A DNA stretch of 64,000 nt, from the NCBI GenBank assembly GCA_963765135.1, contig CAVXUX010000007.1, positions 1-64,000 on the forward strand. Direction: 5' to 3'. The notes below the pieces were generated by a model. That model saw only the letters and a program-made list of their open reading frames with translations, was not told the origin of the DNA and did no database searches. Each line of letters starts with the position of its first letter. The stretch's first letter is position 1. The position numbers and the translations under genes were made by a program. Origin of the DNA: JACVRW01 sp963765135. Lineage in GTDB: Bacteria; Actinomycetota; Thermoleophilia; Solirubrobacterales; Thermoleophilaceae. Below are positions 28,897 to 37,584 of this stretch, one piece after another.

Positions 28897-29125
28897 CTAG
28901 CGTTGACTCCGGCTGTGTGTTGTGGGCGTAGAAGGTCTCGAGCAGCCCGGGGCCGAGACCGGTCTGGCCCGGGCTGACCCAGGCGCGCAGGTCGACGCCG
29001 GCGACGTGCACGAGCGCAAGCACCACGCCGCCGTCGCGAGCATGCCAGCGCCGATCAGGATCGACGGGCGCACGCGCTGGCGGATCAAGGCGCATGGCGG
29101 CTACCAGGGTGGCGTCGCGAAGCAT
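28897..29125 (-). CDS. Possible small single-helix membrane protein, frame broken
   Basis: Four bases after the stop of the upstream small gene an ATG opens MLRDATLVAAMRL. A shifted frame then reads IRQRVRPSILIGAGMLATAA. Returning to the first frame gives VVLALVHVAGVDLRAWVSPG and LGPGLLETFYAHNTQ. Joined, this is a short protein with one membrane helix. The tight spacing to the upstream gene supports it. The C-terminal end is unclear because no stop occurs before the kinase start, so coordinates are approximate and the call is weak. Confidence 0.35.
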
Positions 29126-29129
29126 CGTC

Positions 29130-29468
29130 CTAGCCGGCGGGCCGGCCCCGCCCGAGCTGCCGGACCCACGCGCGGGCCCGGAAGTACCAGCGCGCCAGGT
29201 AGATCGTGGCCACCATGCCGAGGCCGAAGGCGAGTAGCACGTGCGAGAACGACGTGCCGCTGCCGGCCGCGGAGTGTGCGGGCCGCGAGCCCTCGTCCGC
29301 CTCGTTCTCGTCCGGCTCGTTCTCGTCTTCACCAAAGAGGCCTCCGACGATCGGGATGCTCGCGGTGGGGCTGACCGGCGCTGGGGAGGCATGGCCCGGC
29401 GCCGGTGCGGCGACCAGTCCGAGGGAGATGAGCGCCAGGCTGACGGCGAGCGTGCGGGCTATTCGCAT
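29130..29468 (-). CDS. Small exported protein with acidic linker and C-terminal membrane helix
   Basis: This 112-residue protein starts with a signal peptide (MRIARTLAVSLALISLGLVA ... GHA). A short exported segment follows, with a strongly acidic stretch (EDENEPDENEADEG). A C-terminal helix (VLLAFGLGMVATIYLARWYF) and a basic Arg-rich tail end it. The topology is that of a small surface anchor or sortase-region accessory protein. There is no LPxTG motif. It lies just after the sortase gene on the same strand, so a shared transcript is likely. Family unknown. Confidence 0.65.
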   Translation of the reverse strand: MRIARTLAVSLALISLGLVAAPAPGHASPAPVSPTASIPIVGGLFGEDENEPDENEADEGSRPAHSAAGSGTSFSHVLLAFGLGMVATIYLARWYFRARAWVRQLGRGRPAG

Positions 29469-29501
29469 GGCCTTCTCAGCCTCGCGCGCCCGCGGGGCTT
29501 C

Positions 29502-30235
29502 TCAAGAGTCGTAGCCGCTCATGCGAGTGGCGTACGCGATGCGTGTGCGGCGGAGGCCACGCCCGCCGCTCGCGGACGCGCGCGGCGTAGACGATGGTGT
29601 TGTCCACATAGTGGCCAGTCGAGGAGTCGAAGCTGCCGCCGCAGGTGACGAGTCGCAGCGTCGAGATGGGCGTCCTGCCGAAGACCCGGCGCGTCGGGAA
29701 CGTCGCCTTCGGCCAACGCTCGAGACCCTCGACGCGGAAGCGGACGACGCTGCCATCGGCGCGCCGGACCCGGATCAGGTTGCCGCGGCGCAGCTCGCGC
29801 AGCCGGTAGAAGACGGCGGGGCCGCTGGTGGAATCGATGTGGCCGGCGATGACGGCCGGCCCCGCTCGCCGGGCTCGTTCCCCGGCTCGTACCAGCCGGT
29901 GTCGCCCCACTTCTCGGGGGTCTGCATCGTTCCATCCGGCTCGAGCCCGAGGGGGATCACGGCAGCCGCGACGCCGATGGCCGGGATGTCGATGTGACGC
30001 GGCCTCGCGGCTTCCCGGTCGACAACGTCGACCAGCCGGCGCGGGGCCGGACGAGAGCACGGGGTGGCCGCTCAGCGGCGAGCGCCGTCGCGGGAAGAGC
30101 TCGGCCGAGCGGGGGCTCGTCCGGCGTCGGGCCGCTGGGGATCGCGATCGCGATCAGCCGCCAGGGCGGCTGTGTAGCCCGGAACGACGAGCGACGCCGC
30201 CGGCCGAAGCCGGCGGCGCCAGATCTCGCTCTTGG
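29502..30235 (-). CDS. Sortase (class E/F-like), frame broken
   Basis: The catalytic core is clear in one frame: RGPAVIAGHIDSTSGPAVFY (catalytic His), then LIRVRRADGSVVRFRVEGLE, TPISTLRLVTCGGSFD (catalytic Cys in TLxTC form) and GHYVDNTIVYAARV (near the expected Arg). The upstream part, RHIDIPAIGVAAAVIPLGLE, PDGTMQTPEKWGDTGWYEPG, lies in another frame, giving a shift near 29,865. The N-terminal anchor region before that is further scrambled, so the start is approximate. The layout IPAIGV...TPxxWxxxGWY is that of actinobacterial class E/F sortases that attach surface proteins to peptidoglycan. A probable substrate is encoded directly upstream on the same strand. Confidence 0.8.
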
Positions 30236-30936
30236 GGTTAGAGGGACTCGTCGTCACGACTCCAGGCGAACGGCGCCGCAGCACGAGGCCGCCGGCCGTC
30301 AGCACGAGCGCGAGCGCGCCCGAGCCGAGGAGCAGCGCCGAGACGGCACCACCATCGGCGGTGCCTCCGCCGCCGGCCTGAATCCCGCCTTGCGGGCTCG
30401 TGCCGGTGTCGTTCCCGGCGCTCACGTTCGCCACCGTCTCGAAGACGGGGCTGGGAGCGCTGTTGCTGCCACCCGAGTTGGTGTCACCCGAGTTCTCTCC
30501 GCTGTCGGGCGCCGAGACGGGGCCCTGCTCCACCGGGGCCTGCAGCGGAGCCGGGGTGCAGTCCTCGCCGCTCGCGTGAGCCCCTGCCCGCGAGTCGTCG
30601 GCGCAGGGGTCGTCACTCGAGTCGTCGGGCTGAGCCGGGGGGGCCGGCGCGGCCGGGGGAGCCGGTGCCTCGGGCGCTGCGGGTGCGTCCGGTGCCTCGG
30701 GCGTGTCCGGGGCGTCCGGGGCCCTCGGGCGCGTCCGGTGCCTCGGGCGTGTCCGGGGCGTCCGGCGTGTCCGGTGCCTCGGGCGTGTCCGGGGCGTCCG
30801 GCGTGTCCGGTGCATCTGGGGCGTCAGGCGGGGTCTGCGCCTGCGCAACGCCTCCTCCGACCTGGGAGACGATCGCCGGAGCGATGACGGCAAGCGCCAT
30901 CACGGCGATTCCCAGGAACAGGATCCGCTTCAACAT
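30190..30936 (-). CDS. Pro/Asp-repeat surface protein, candidate sortase substrate, one frameshift
   Basis: A signal peptide (MLKRILFLGIAVMALAVIAP) is followed by an acidic Pro repeat built on DAPDTPEAPD-like 6-residue units, encoded by an 18-bp tandem repeat. A shift in the repeat near 30,725 leads to the second frame: Pro/Ala, then DDPCADDSRAGAHASGEDC and an Asn/Ser/Gly region. Near the end stand TSPQGGIQAGGGGTADGG, a helix (VSALLLGSGALALVLTAGGL) and a VLRRRSPG basic tail. This signal-repeat-motif-helix-basic-tail order is that of a cell-wall-anchored protein. The motif is not LPxTG or LAxTG. The sortase gene follows immediately. The exact stop is uncertain. Confidence 0.7.
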
Positions 30937-31013
30937 GCGTCCTCCTTCGTAGTAGAACCTTCCACGCCACTCACGCTCCCAGCCGGATCACCGGTCTCAA
31001 GACCGCCGCCTTC

Positions 31014-31436
31014 TCACGCGATAGCTCCTGGCGTTGCTGTCAGGCGGCGGCGGCGATGGCACGGGGCGGCTCGGGGTCGCCCTCGTGCAGTTGCCGGGCT
31101 GCCTCGACGTGCAGCCAGATGCTCGGCGGACCACTCGTACATGGCCATCAGCGGCCCGGTGATGCTCCACCCGAGCGTGGTGAGCGAGTACTCGACCTTG
31201 GGCGGCACCTCCGCGTATACGCGGCGCGCGATCAGACCGTCGCGCTCGAGGGCGCGCAGGGTCTGAGTCAGCGTCTTCTTCGAGATCTCGCCGACCTCGT
31301 AGAAGACCTCGCTGTAGCGTCGGGTTCCGCTGGCGAGCAGGTAGAGCACGTCCACGCTCCACTTGCCGCCGACCAGGTCGAGCACCATCCTCGTGCCGCG
31401 GATCATCTGGAGGTCTGTGACGTCCTCGCGGCTCAC
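31014..31436 (-). CDS. HxlR family winged-helix regulator
   Basis: The GTG start at 31436 overlaps the stop of the upstream gene (GTGA). The body is a typical HxlR domain: TRMVLDLVGGKWSVDVLYLL, then SGTRRYSEVFYEVGEISKKT, LTQTLRALERDGLIARRVYA and EVPPKVEYSLTTLGWSI. HxlR proteins sense small electrophiles or redox state and bind DNA as dimers. The printed C-terminus is Arg-rich and implausible. A shift near 31,115 gives WLHVEAARQLHEGDPEPPRA, a better ending. The overlap with the membrane integrase-like gene suggests joint expression, which is unusual for this family. Confidence 0.85.
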   Translation of the reverse strand: MSREDVTDLQMIRGTRMVLDLVGGKWSVDVLYLLASGTRRYSEVFYEVGEISKKTLTQTLRALERDGLIARRVYAEVPPKVEYSLTTLGWSITGPLMAMYEWSAEHLAARRGSPATARGRPRAAPCHRRRRLTATPGAIA

Positions 31437-32031
31437 AGCGACTCCGCGATGAAGAAGAGGGCCAGCAGCACGAAGCAGAGCGTGGCGAGCTGGAGGCCAA
31501 GGGAGAGCGCGCGGTCGGCGCCAGCCCATGCGCGGTCGGCGCCGCGGCCGCGAAGCGGCGGCTCTGCTGCGGCCTGCCGCGGCTCGGCTGCTCGGCGTCG
31601 TCCTCGTCCGGCAGGGCGATCCGCGCGGCCGGATTGTGCGCCACGAGATCCCGTTCGCCCGCGTAGTCGTATAGCGCGCGCAGGGATTTCGCGATCGCGC
31701 GCAGGCGGCGGCGACCGAGACCGGCGGCGGCGAGCTCGTCCACGAGCGCTTCGAGGTCGCGCCGATGCACCGCGCCCACGTCCATCGCGCCGAGCCGCTC
31801 GTCGACATGGCCGCTCAGGCACCAGCGCAGCTCGCGCACCGACTCGTCGCTGAACGCGCGGCCGTAGCGATCCAGTGCGGCGCCACGGTCCGCCGCCTCG
31901 AGGAAGTCGACGATGGTCTCGTGGACGCTGACCCCGGCTCGAGCCGCCGCGGCGCGCGGGGCGCGGGCCTGCGCGGTGCTGCTGTGGCGGTCGTCGGCGC
32001 CTTGCCAAGCGGTCTTCGGATAGCTGACCAT
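31433..32031 (-). CDS. Integrase-like core-binding domain joined to a membrane helix, no catalytic domain
   Basis: Residues 30-135 resemble the N-terminal SAM-like DNA-binding half of tyrosine recombinases (VHETIVDFLEAADRGAALDR, then DMGAVHRRDLEALVDELAAA-type helices, and LRALYDYAGERDLVAHNPAA). After an acidic DEDD stretch and a shift near 31,555 the chain ends in a single membrane helix (SLGLQLATLCFVLLALFFIA ESL). The catalytic R-HxR-Y domain is absent and there is no room for it. The product of about 198 residues would be a membrane-tethered DNA-binding protein. Its stop overlaps the HxlR start. It may be a domesticated recombinase fragment. I know of no named family. Confidence 0.6.
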
Positions 32032-32084
32032 CGGGTAGCGCCCACGGTATGTGGGGACGGCGTCAGATCAAGAGGCGCGGCTTC

Positions 32085-32904
32085 TCAGCCGATATGTCGA
32101 TCGCACCGGGCGGTGTGCGGGCACACCCTCAGCACCCGCACCGAGGGCTGGTGCCTGCGCCAGCGCAGCTTGATCAGCAGCGAGGCGGCGTTGTTGTCGT
32201 AGTGCAGCTCGTGCAGTCGGCGATCCGCGTTCACGTGGTGCACCAGCACGTAGCGGCCCGCGGCCAGGCCGGTCAGGCGCAGGTACTGGCCTTCCAGCGT
32301 GGCCGCGTAGTCGTCCCCGTAGCCGACGGAGATCCCCTCCTGGATGCCCGCGAGCTCCGGGTCGCCGAGCCCGCAGCGGCTCGTGTAGGTCGGCTCGGGG
32401 ACGGCCGCGCGCAGACGCCGGTTGAGGACCGGGTACCGGTCGCCGAGGCAGAAGCCGGTCTTGCGATCGTCGATCGTCGCCGCCACCGGCTGGCCGACGC
32501 GGCGCAGCTGGTAGCGGTCGAAGCCGAGCAGGTGCCAGTGGCGATGGTCGGGCGAGACGACGTAGCGCAGCCGCCCCACGTCCGGCACCACCCCCTGCGG
32601 CGCCCCGTCGCGGTCCACCACCTGATCGGCGGTCATGGTCGCCACGTCTGCGACTGGCTCGACGGCCACTGATCACCAGCGGGCCGCGCCCGATGTTGCT
32701 CACCGCCGAGCGAAAGCCGAGCCTGTAGACCGGTCGCGCGGGCGGGCCAGTGGCCGTGATCTCGAGTTCGCTCGGGACCTCCTGCACGAGGTCGGGCAGC
32801 CGCGCGGCGCCGCTCGGCCGCTCGGCGGTGGCAAGGGTCGCGGCCGACAGCACGATGGCCGCGGCCACCGGCAAGACGCGGATCAGGAGCACGGCGCTCA
32901 GCAT
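32085..32904 (-). CDS. Secreted lysyl-oxidase-like protein, one frameshift
   Basis: The start at 32904 opens a signal peptide (MLSAVLLIRVLPVAAAIVLS). A beta region follows (LPDLVQEVPSELEITATGPP, RLGFRSAVSNIGRGPLVISG). After a shift near 32,665 the sequence reads RLRYVVSPDHRHWHLLGFDR, with the HxxHxH-type copper ligands of lysyl oxidases, then KTGFCLGDRY and GLGDPELAGIQEGISVGYGD. The rest of the lysyl-oxidase fold ends with YVLVHHVNADRRLHELHYDN. Family members carry a quinone cofactor and oxidise amines; bacterial ones are mostly uncharacterised secreted proteins. About 270 residues. It stands alone and divergent from the next gene. Confidence 0.82.
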
Positions 32905-33072
32905 GCGGCGAGGCTAGCCGGGGGGCTGGCGGAGCCGGGGTGGAGCAACTCCCCCAAGGGCTCTCGGAGGTGCCCGGAGGAGCGACGAGCCGAGCCTTAG
33001 CTTGTCGGCAGGGGCGGTCGATCGGCCGCTCAACTCCCTCACCACGGCTTCCTCGAAAGGAGACCATCCATC

Positions 33073-33958
33073 ATGGTCAGTCGCAGAATCACCCTGCCGC
33101 TGGCGCTCGTAGCCAGCTTGGCGGTGGCCCTGCCCGCAGGTGCGGCGCAGGCCAAGTCCGCCGACCCGGTTGCGCACAGCGCCGGAGGCGACGCTCCCCC
33201 GCTGACACCGTCGGTCGTCGGCGTGCCACTGGCGCGCGCGGACAAGGCGCTCGGCAACGCCGCCGATGCCGTCGAGGCGGGCAACGGAGCCCAGGCGGTC
33301 GGTCCGCTGCAGGCGTCTCGCAGGTACATGATCCGCGCCTACAGGGGCGCCAGGTTCCTGATCGCCCAGACTCCGCCCGTTCCCGCCGAGGACGCGAGCG
33401 TTGCTGTCAGCGCCCGGAAGTTCCGTCGGCTCGCCCGCCGAGCTGTCCGCGTTTCGCGGGCCAGCGCCGCGTCCAGTCACGGCAGGGCTCGGGCTCAGGC
33501 GAGCCAGTTCGCGCCGCCGGTGCTCGCCGACACCCCGACGGCGGTGTTCAGCGTGTTCCAAGGGCAGTACAACGCCGCCACGACGGCCGTTGGCATGCTC
33601 CCCGACGTGCAGGGGGCGCTGCTGGCACGCGTGAAGACGACGCTCAACACGGCGATCGTCCTACGCAACCGGCTGGTCAAGACCGTGGCCGCGGCGGAGC
33701 CGCCGGCGCCCGCGGAGGACGCCAGTGCGTCTCACCCCAGCGCCACGGCGGCGCAGGAGGAGGGAGATGACCCTGTTCGCCGACGTGATGCCCGGCGTGA
33801 GCATCCTGCTGGCCGACGAGATCCAGCAGATGCAGTCCACGCAGCAGGACACCACCGTCCCGGCGGCGTCGATCGCCGTGCTGGCGCCCGCGCTGGCCGC
33901 GGACCAGCAGATCGAGGCCCAGGTCAACCTGCTGTGGCCGCCCGTCGTTGACGACTGA
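33073..33958 (+). CDS. Secreted Ala-rich hypothetical protein, one frameshift
   Basis: GAAAGGAGA precedes an ATG opening a signal peptide (MVSRRITLPLALVASLAVAL PAGAAQA). The mature part is helical and Ala-rich: LARADKALGNAADAVEAGNG, then RYMIRAYRGARFLIAQTPPV, TAVFSVFQGQYNAATTAVGM and VKTTLNTAIVLRNRLVKTVA. A shift near 33,765 gives the natural ending MTLFADVMPGVSILLADEIQ ... QVNLLWPPVVDD with TGA at 33,956. About 295 residues. I do not recognise the family. It could be a helical surface protein. It is convergent with the subtilase gene, separated by a strong terminator. Confidence 0.65.
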
Positions 33959-33990
33959 TTCATCCCGCGCCTTCGGGCGCTGCGCAGTAC

Positions 33991-34020
33991 AGAGCGGCCG
34001 GCGCTTGCGCCGGCCGCTCT
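33991..34020. terminator. Bidirectional intrinsic-terminator-like hairpin
   Basis: AGAGCGGCCGGCGC (33991-34004) pairs perfectly with GCGCCGGCCGCTCT (34007-34020) around a TT loop, followed by TCGTTGT. The 14-bp GC-rich stem lies between two convergent genes and should stop transcripts from both sides. Confidence 0.8.
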
Positions 34021-34028
34021 TCGTTGTG

Positions 34029-35362
34029 TCAGCGCAACGCGGCTGCCGCGTCGATCAGGCCGTGCCCGTAGCGGACGTCGTAGCCCGCCGAGCCCGCGTC
34101 GCGCGCGGTGCGCTCGATGAGCCGCTCGACGGCGTTCGGGCTGGGGTGCCGTCCGAGCCGCCTCGACGCGATCACCAATGCGGCCAGACCCGCCACATGC
34201 GGCGCCGCCATCGAGGTTCCGTAGTAGTCCGACGGAAGGCCGAAGACGTTGAAGCCGGCGTCGAAGGTCTGCTGGAAGATCGGCTGGCCGGGCACGCCTG
34301 GATGGCAATGGGCCAGATCCCACGGGCTGTCCGCGGGCGGCGCGTCCTCGCCGCCGCCGGGGGCTGCGACGTCGACCTCGGGGCCGGCGTTCGAGTAGTC
34401 GGCCGCACAGCCGGACTCGGTGGTGGCGGCCACGGCGATCACGCCCGGCGCCCGCGCCGGATAGGGCAGGCCCAGGGCTGGCCTCGTTGCCCGCGACGGC
34501 CGTAACCACCACGCCGCGCCGGTGCGCGTAGCGCAGGGCGGCGAGCAGGTCCGGGACGTCGGAGGCTTGCACGTACGGCGCGAACTCGAGACTCAGGTTG
34601 ATCACGTCGGCGTGGTGGCGCACCGCGTAGCGGATGCCCCGCGAGATCGTGACGGTGTCACCCCCTCCGTGGACGTCCAGCGTGCGCACCGGCATGATGC
34701 GCGCCCGGTACGCGATCCCCGCGACCCCGATGCCGTTGTTGGTCGACTCGCCGATCGTGCCGGCCACGTGGGTGCCGTGTCCGTTGAGGTCGAACGGGTA
34801 GCGGTCGTTGTCCACGAAGTCGTATCCACGGGCAAACGTGCGTAAATCCGGGGCCCGCTTGAAGCCCCGATAGGTTCGGTAGGCGATTCCGGTGTCGAGC
34901 ACCGCCACGACCGCGCCACGCCCGCCGGGCGCGCCGCGGCGGCTCGCAATCGACCAGGCGTCGGGCATGTCGATTCCGAACGGGCCCCAGAAGTTCCACT
35001 GCAGCCCGAAGCCCGGATCGTTGGGCCGGAACGCGCTCGCGTGGGCGCGGAGGTTCGCCACCGCGTACTCGACGCGCGGATCTCCGCGCAGCTCCGCGGC
35101 GGTGGTGGACACCGAGCCGCCGTCGTCGATCAGGAGCTGCCTCGAGCCGCCGGGGAGGGCGTCCGGTGGCATGCGTCCCGGCACTCGTCTCGATGGCGGT
35201 CTGCTCGAGGTCGTTGGTGCCCTCGCGGTAGTGGACGATCAGCTCGCCCGGGACGTACGGGGCAGCCGGAGCCGGCGGTGCCAGGAGCAGCACGGCGGCC
35301 AGGGAGACGAGCAGTCCGTAGCGCCCAAGGCGGGTCCGGCGGTGTGTTCTGGTCGACCCCAC
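34029..35362 (-). CDS. Secreted subtilisin-like serine protease (S8), two frameshifts
   Basis: The GTG at 35362 opens a signal peptide (GRYGLLVSLAAVLLLAPPAP A). An inhibitor-I9-like propeptide follows (YVPGELIVHYREGTNDLEQT). The catalytic domain has all three sites: Asp in VVAVLDTGIAYRTY, His in LNGHGTHVAGTIGESTNN and Ser in DYYGTSMAAPHVAGLAAL. Supporting blocks are ADVINLSLEFAP, VVVTAVAGNEASPGPA and NAGPEVDVAAPGG. Two single-base shifts, near 35,175 and 34,470, split it. The joined length is about 443 residues, normal for a secreted subtilase with prosequence. It probably degrades external protein. No neighbouring inhibitor gene is seen. Confidence 0.9.
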
Positions 35363-36075
35363 GGCCCGAGCGAGGCTATGTGGAGAGCCGCCGACGGCCG
35401 GGAGACGCCGGGCGCCCAGGGGGCCTGCGGGTGCCCGGCTACGGGACGGGCAAGGAGACGGCCTAACCCTCGACTTCAGGTCTTGGGTCGGAAGCTAACC
35501 CTCAGGTGCAGGTACAGCGGCCATGGCGACCCGCCGGCGGTCGCCGCGTGGCGCGGAAAGGGCCTGGATCCGCGGTTTCCGCGCCGGAATGTTTCCGAGC
35601 GGAAAGCTGTTTCCGCGATTCCGCGCGGTTTCCGTCGCCACCCGCGAATCCGGAGCAAATCCAGTCGGCAAGCCGGATCCGGGCGTCGCCTCGCGTGACC
35701 AGCGTGCGGAACAGCGCGGCGTTCCGCGCGAGACCGCGCCGTTTCCGCGCTTGACCGCGCCCGCGCGGATGTCGTTCCGCGCCACGCCGTCCGCGGCCTG
35801 GGGGAGCACGACGCCGGCGCCCGACACATCGGTGTCGGGATGTGGCGCCGAGGCGAGCCCGAGAGCTCACCCGCCGCAGCCCGGCGAGCTCTCGCTCCCG
35901 CCGGCCGCGCGGGCAGGATCGGGCACAGGCTCAACCACGCATCGAGCCTTGGCGACAGGCTCGTAGGCGCTGCCCCCGCGCTTCGTATCGCTTGAGAGCG
36001 GGAGCCGATTGGTGGACCGCAGGGCCGGCCGTACCGTGGGTCGCAATCTGTGTTTCGCAACGAATGGAGAGCCTC
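35363..36075. other. Non-coding region with dense TTCCGCG motifs and a hairpin
   Basis: About 700 bases without a convincing gene. Between 35,552 and 35,782 the motif TTCCGCG or a one-base variant occurs about eleven times on both strands. At 35820-35839 there is a perfect hairpin (CCCGACAC-ATCG-GTGTCGGG). Open frames across it change composition and match no family. It may be a decayed repeat, a protein-binding array or an unrecognised RNA. Confidence 0.45.
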
Positions 36076-36653
36076 ATGATCAAGCGACTGTTCACGATCC
36101 TGGCGGTGACGCTGGGTGTGCTCGCGTTGAGCGCGGTCGCGTCGAGCCAGCTCGGCAGCGTTGCCGGGACGGACGTCGCGCGCGCGCAGGTTGCCCCGCC
36201 GGCGGAGGACCCCGCCGACGTGGAGGACCCCGCCGACGTCGAGGACCCGCCGACGTCGAGGACCCCGCCGACGTCGAGGATCCGGCGGCGCCCGCCGCTC
36301 CGACCTTGCCGGCTGACGACACCGGTCTGGACGACACGCCCCTCGGCGGTCTCGATCAGACCGACCTCGGGACTCCGGTCGACGAGACCGGCACGGGAGC
36401 GCCGCCGGCGGATACGCCCACGACGACGCCCCCGACCGGGACGCCCCCGACCGGGACACCCCCGGTCGACACGCCGGCCGCCCCGACCGCGCCGATGGCG
36501 GCTCCGCCGGTGTACGTGACGATCAACGTGCCCGCCACGCCCACGGGATCGGACGGCAAGGCCAAGCCGAAGAAGAAGAAGGCGAACAAGCGCAAGTCCC
36601 ACAAGCGCAAGCGCAAGCACTCCCGCAAGCACCACCGCCACGGGCGGCGCTGA
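36076..36653 (+). CDS. Secreted Pro/Asp-repeat protein with Lys/His-rich tail, one frameshift
   Basis: GGAGA precedes the ATG. The signal peptide MIKRLFTILAVTLGVLALSA resembles that of the Pro/Asp protein at 30.9 kb. A tandem EDPADV repeat follows (18-bp units, 36,210-36,285). One unit is 17 bp, which breaks the frame near 36,248. Next comes DDTGLDDTPLGGLDQTDLGT PVDET, then Thr/Pro repeats (PTGTPPTGTPPVDTP) and a short beta-like stretch (PPVYVTINVPATPTG). The tail is extremely basic (KPKKKKANKRKSHKRKRKHS, then RKHHRHGRR). It could bind anionic wall polymers or nucleic acid. The next gene shares the central motif. Family unknown. Confidence 0.65.
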
Positions 36654-36750
36654 GCGGGGAGGTCGCCGAGCGAGTCGAGTAGATCGGATGCGCGGTCCCG
36701 GGCTACGCGGCTCGGGACCGCCTCCGGATCCAGCCCAAGGAGCTCATGCA

Positions 36751-37569
36751 ATGCCCAACTGGTCAAGTCACCTTCCCCGCGTGGGGGCCCTGGTGCTCTC
36801 TGCCGCCATCGCGGCCGCCGCGTACGGCGTATACACAGGCCAGCCGAGCTCCTCGGTGAACTCGAGTGGCGAGTCCGTCGCCGACTTCCCGAGCCTCTCG
36901 ATGAAGCCTGGAGCGGACCTACCGAGCCACGGTGGCGCGAAGCCCGCGCAGGATCAGGCCGATCCGCCAGCCTTCGGGGCACGCAGGCGAGGGCCCCGGC
37001 TTCGCGACGCGCGTATCCGCCGCCCAGGTGGGCACTTCCGCGCCCGCCGTCGCCGAGCCCGAGGCTCAGGCGGTCGAGCGGGAGGTCCGTCAACCGGCGA
37101 CGCCGCGCGCACTGCCACCGAAGCCGAGCCCTGCTCCGGGTGACGACGACGCCCTCGACCGCGAGCTGCAGCGCGTGATCGACCAGGGGTTGCCGGTCGA
37201 TCCAAAGTCGCCGCCCAGCGAGGACGAGCCGGTTGACGGGACGCCGGTCACCGACGATCCGGTCGATTTGATCGAGCAGCCGGGCGCGCCGGAGCCGGGT
37301 GCGCAGCCCGAGCCCGTCGACGAGCCGCAGGCGACACCCGCGGCGCCGGGATCGGAAGCGCCTCCGGCAGCGCCCGTGACGCCCCCGGCGGACCCCGCCA
37401 GCCCGGCTGCGCCGGTTGACGACACCGGTATGGACGACACCGCGGCGGGCGGGCTCGACGACACCGACCTCGGCGCGCCGGTCGACGCGACCGACCAGGG
37501 CGTCGACGCGACCCCACCGCCCGCGCCGGCGCGGACGCCACGCCACCCGCGCCGTCCGACGCCGGGTGA
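36751..37569 (+). CDS. Exported Pro/Asp-rich protein sharing a motif with its neighbour, two frameshifts
   Basis: AAGGAG lies 8 nt before the ATG. An N-terminal hydrophobic segment (VGALVLSAAIAAAAYGVYTG) acts as signal or anchor. After a shift near 36,975 comes GEGPGFATRVSAAQVGTSAP, then a charged region with DALDRELQRVIDQGLPVDPK, which recalls a helix, and an acidic Pro-rich stretch. The motif DDTGMDDTAAGGLDDTDLGA PVDAT then repeats the one in the upstream protein. A second shift near 37,530 gives the ending DATPPAPSDAG and TGA at 37,567. No catalytic domain is visible. The pair at 36.1-37.6 kb is likely co-expressed. Confidence 0.6.
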
Positions 37570-37584
37570 ACGACACCTCACGCC

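Noticed and set aside
31433..32031. Active integrase marking a mobile island
   Set aside because: No catalytic domain, tRNA, direct repeats or other mobile genes nearby.
35476..36459. Long minus-strand frame over the gene-free 35.4-36.1 kb region
   Set aside because: Composition is Arg-rich and changes abruptly; it runs antisense into the secreted protein gene. No motif.
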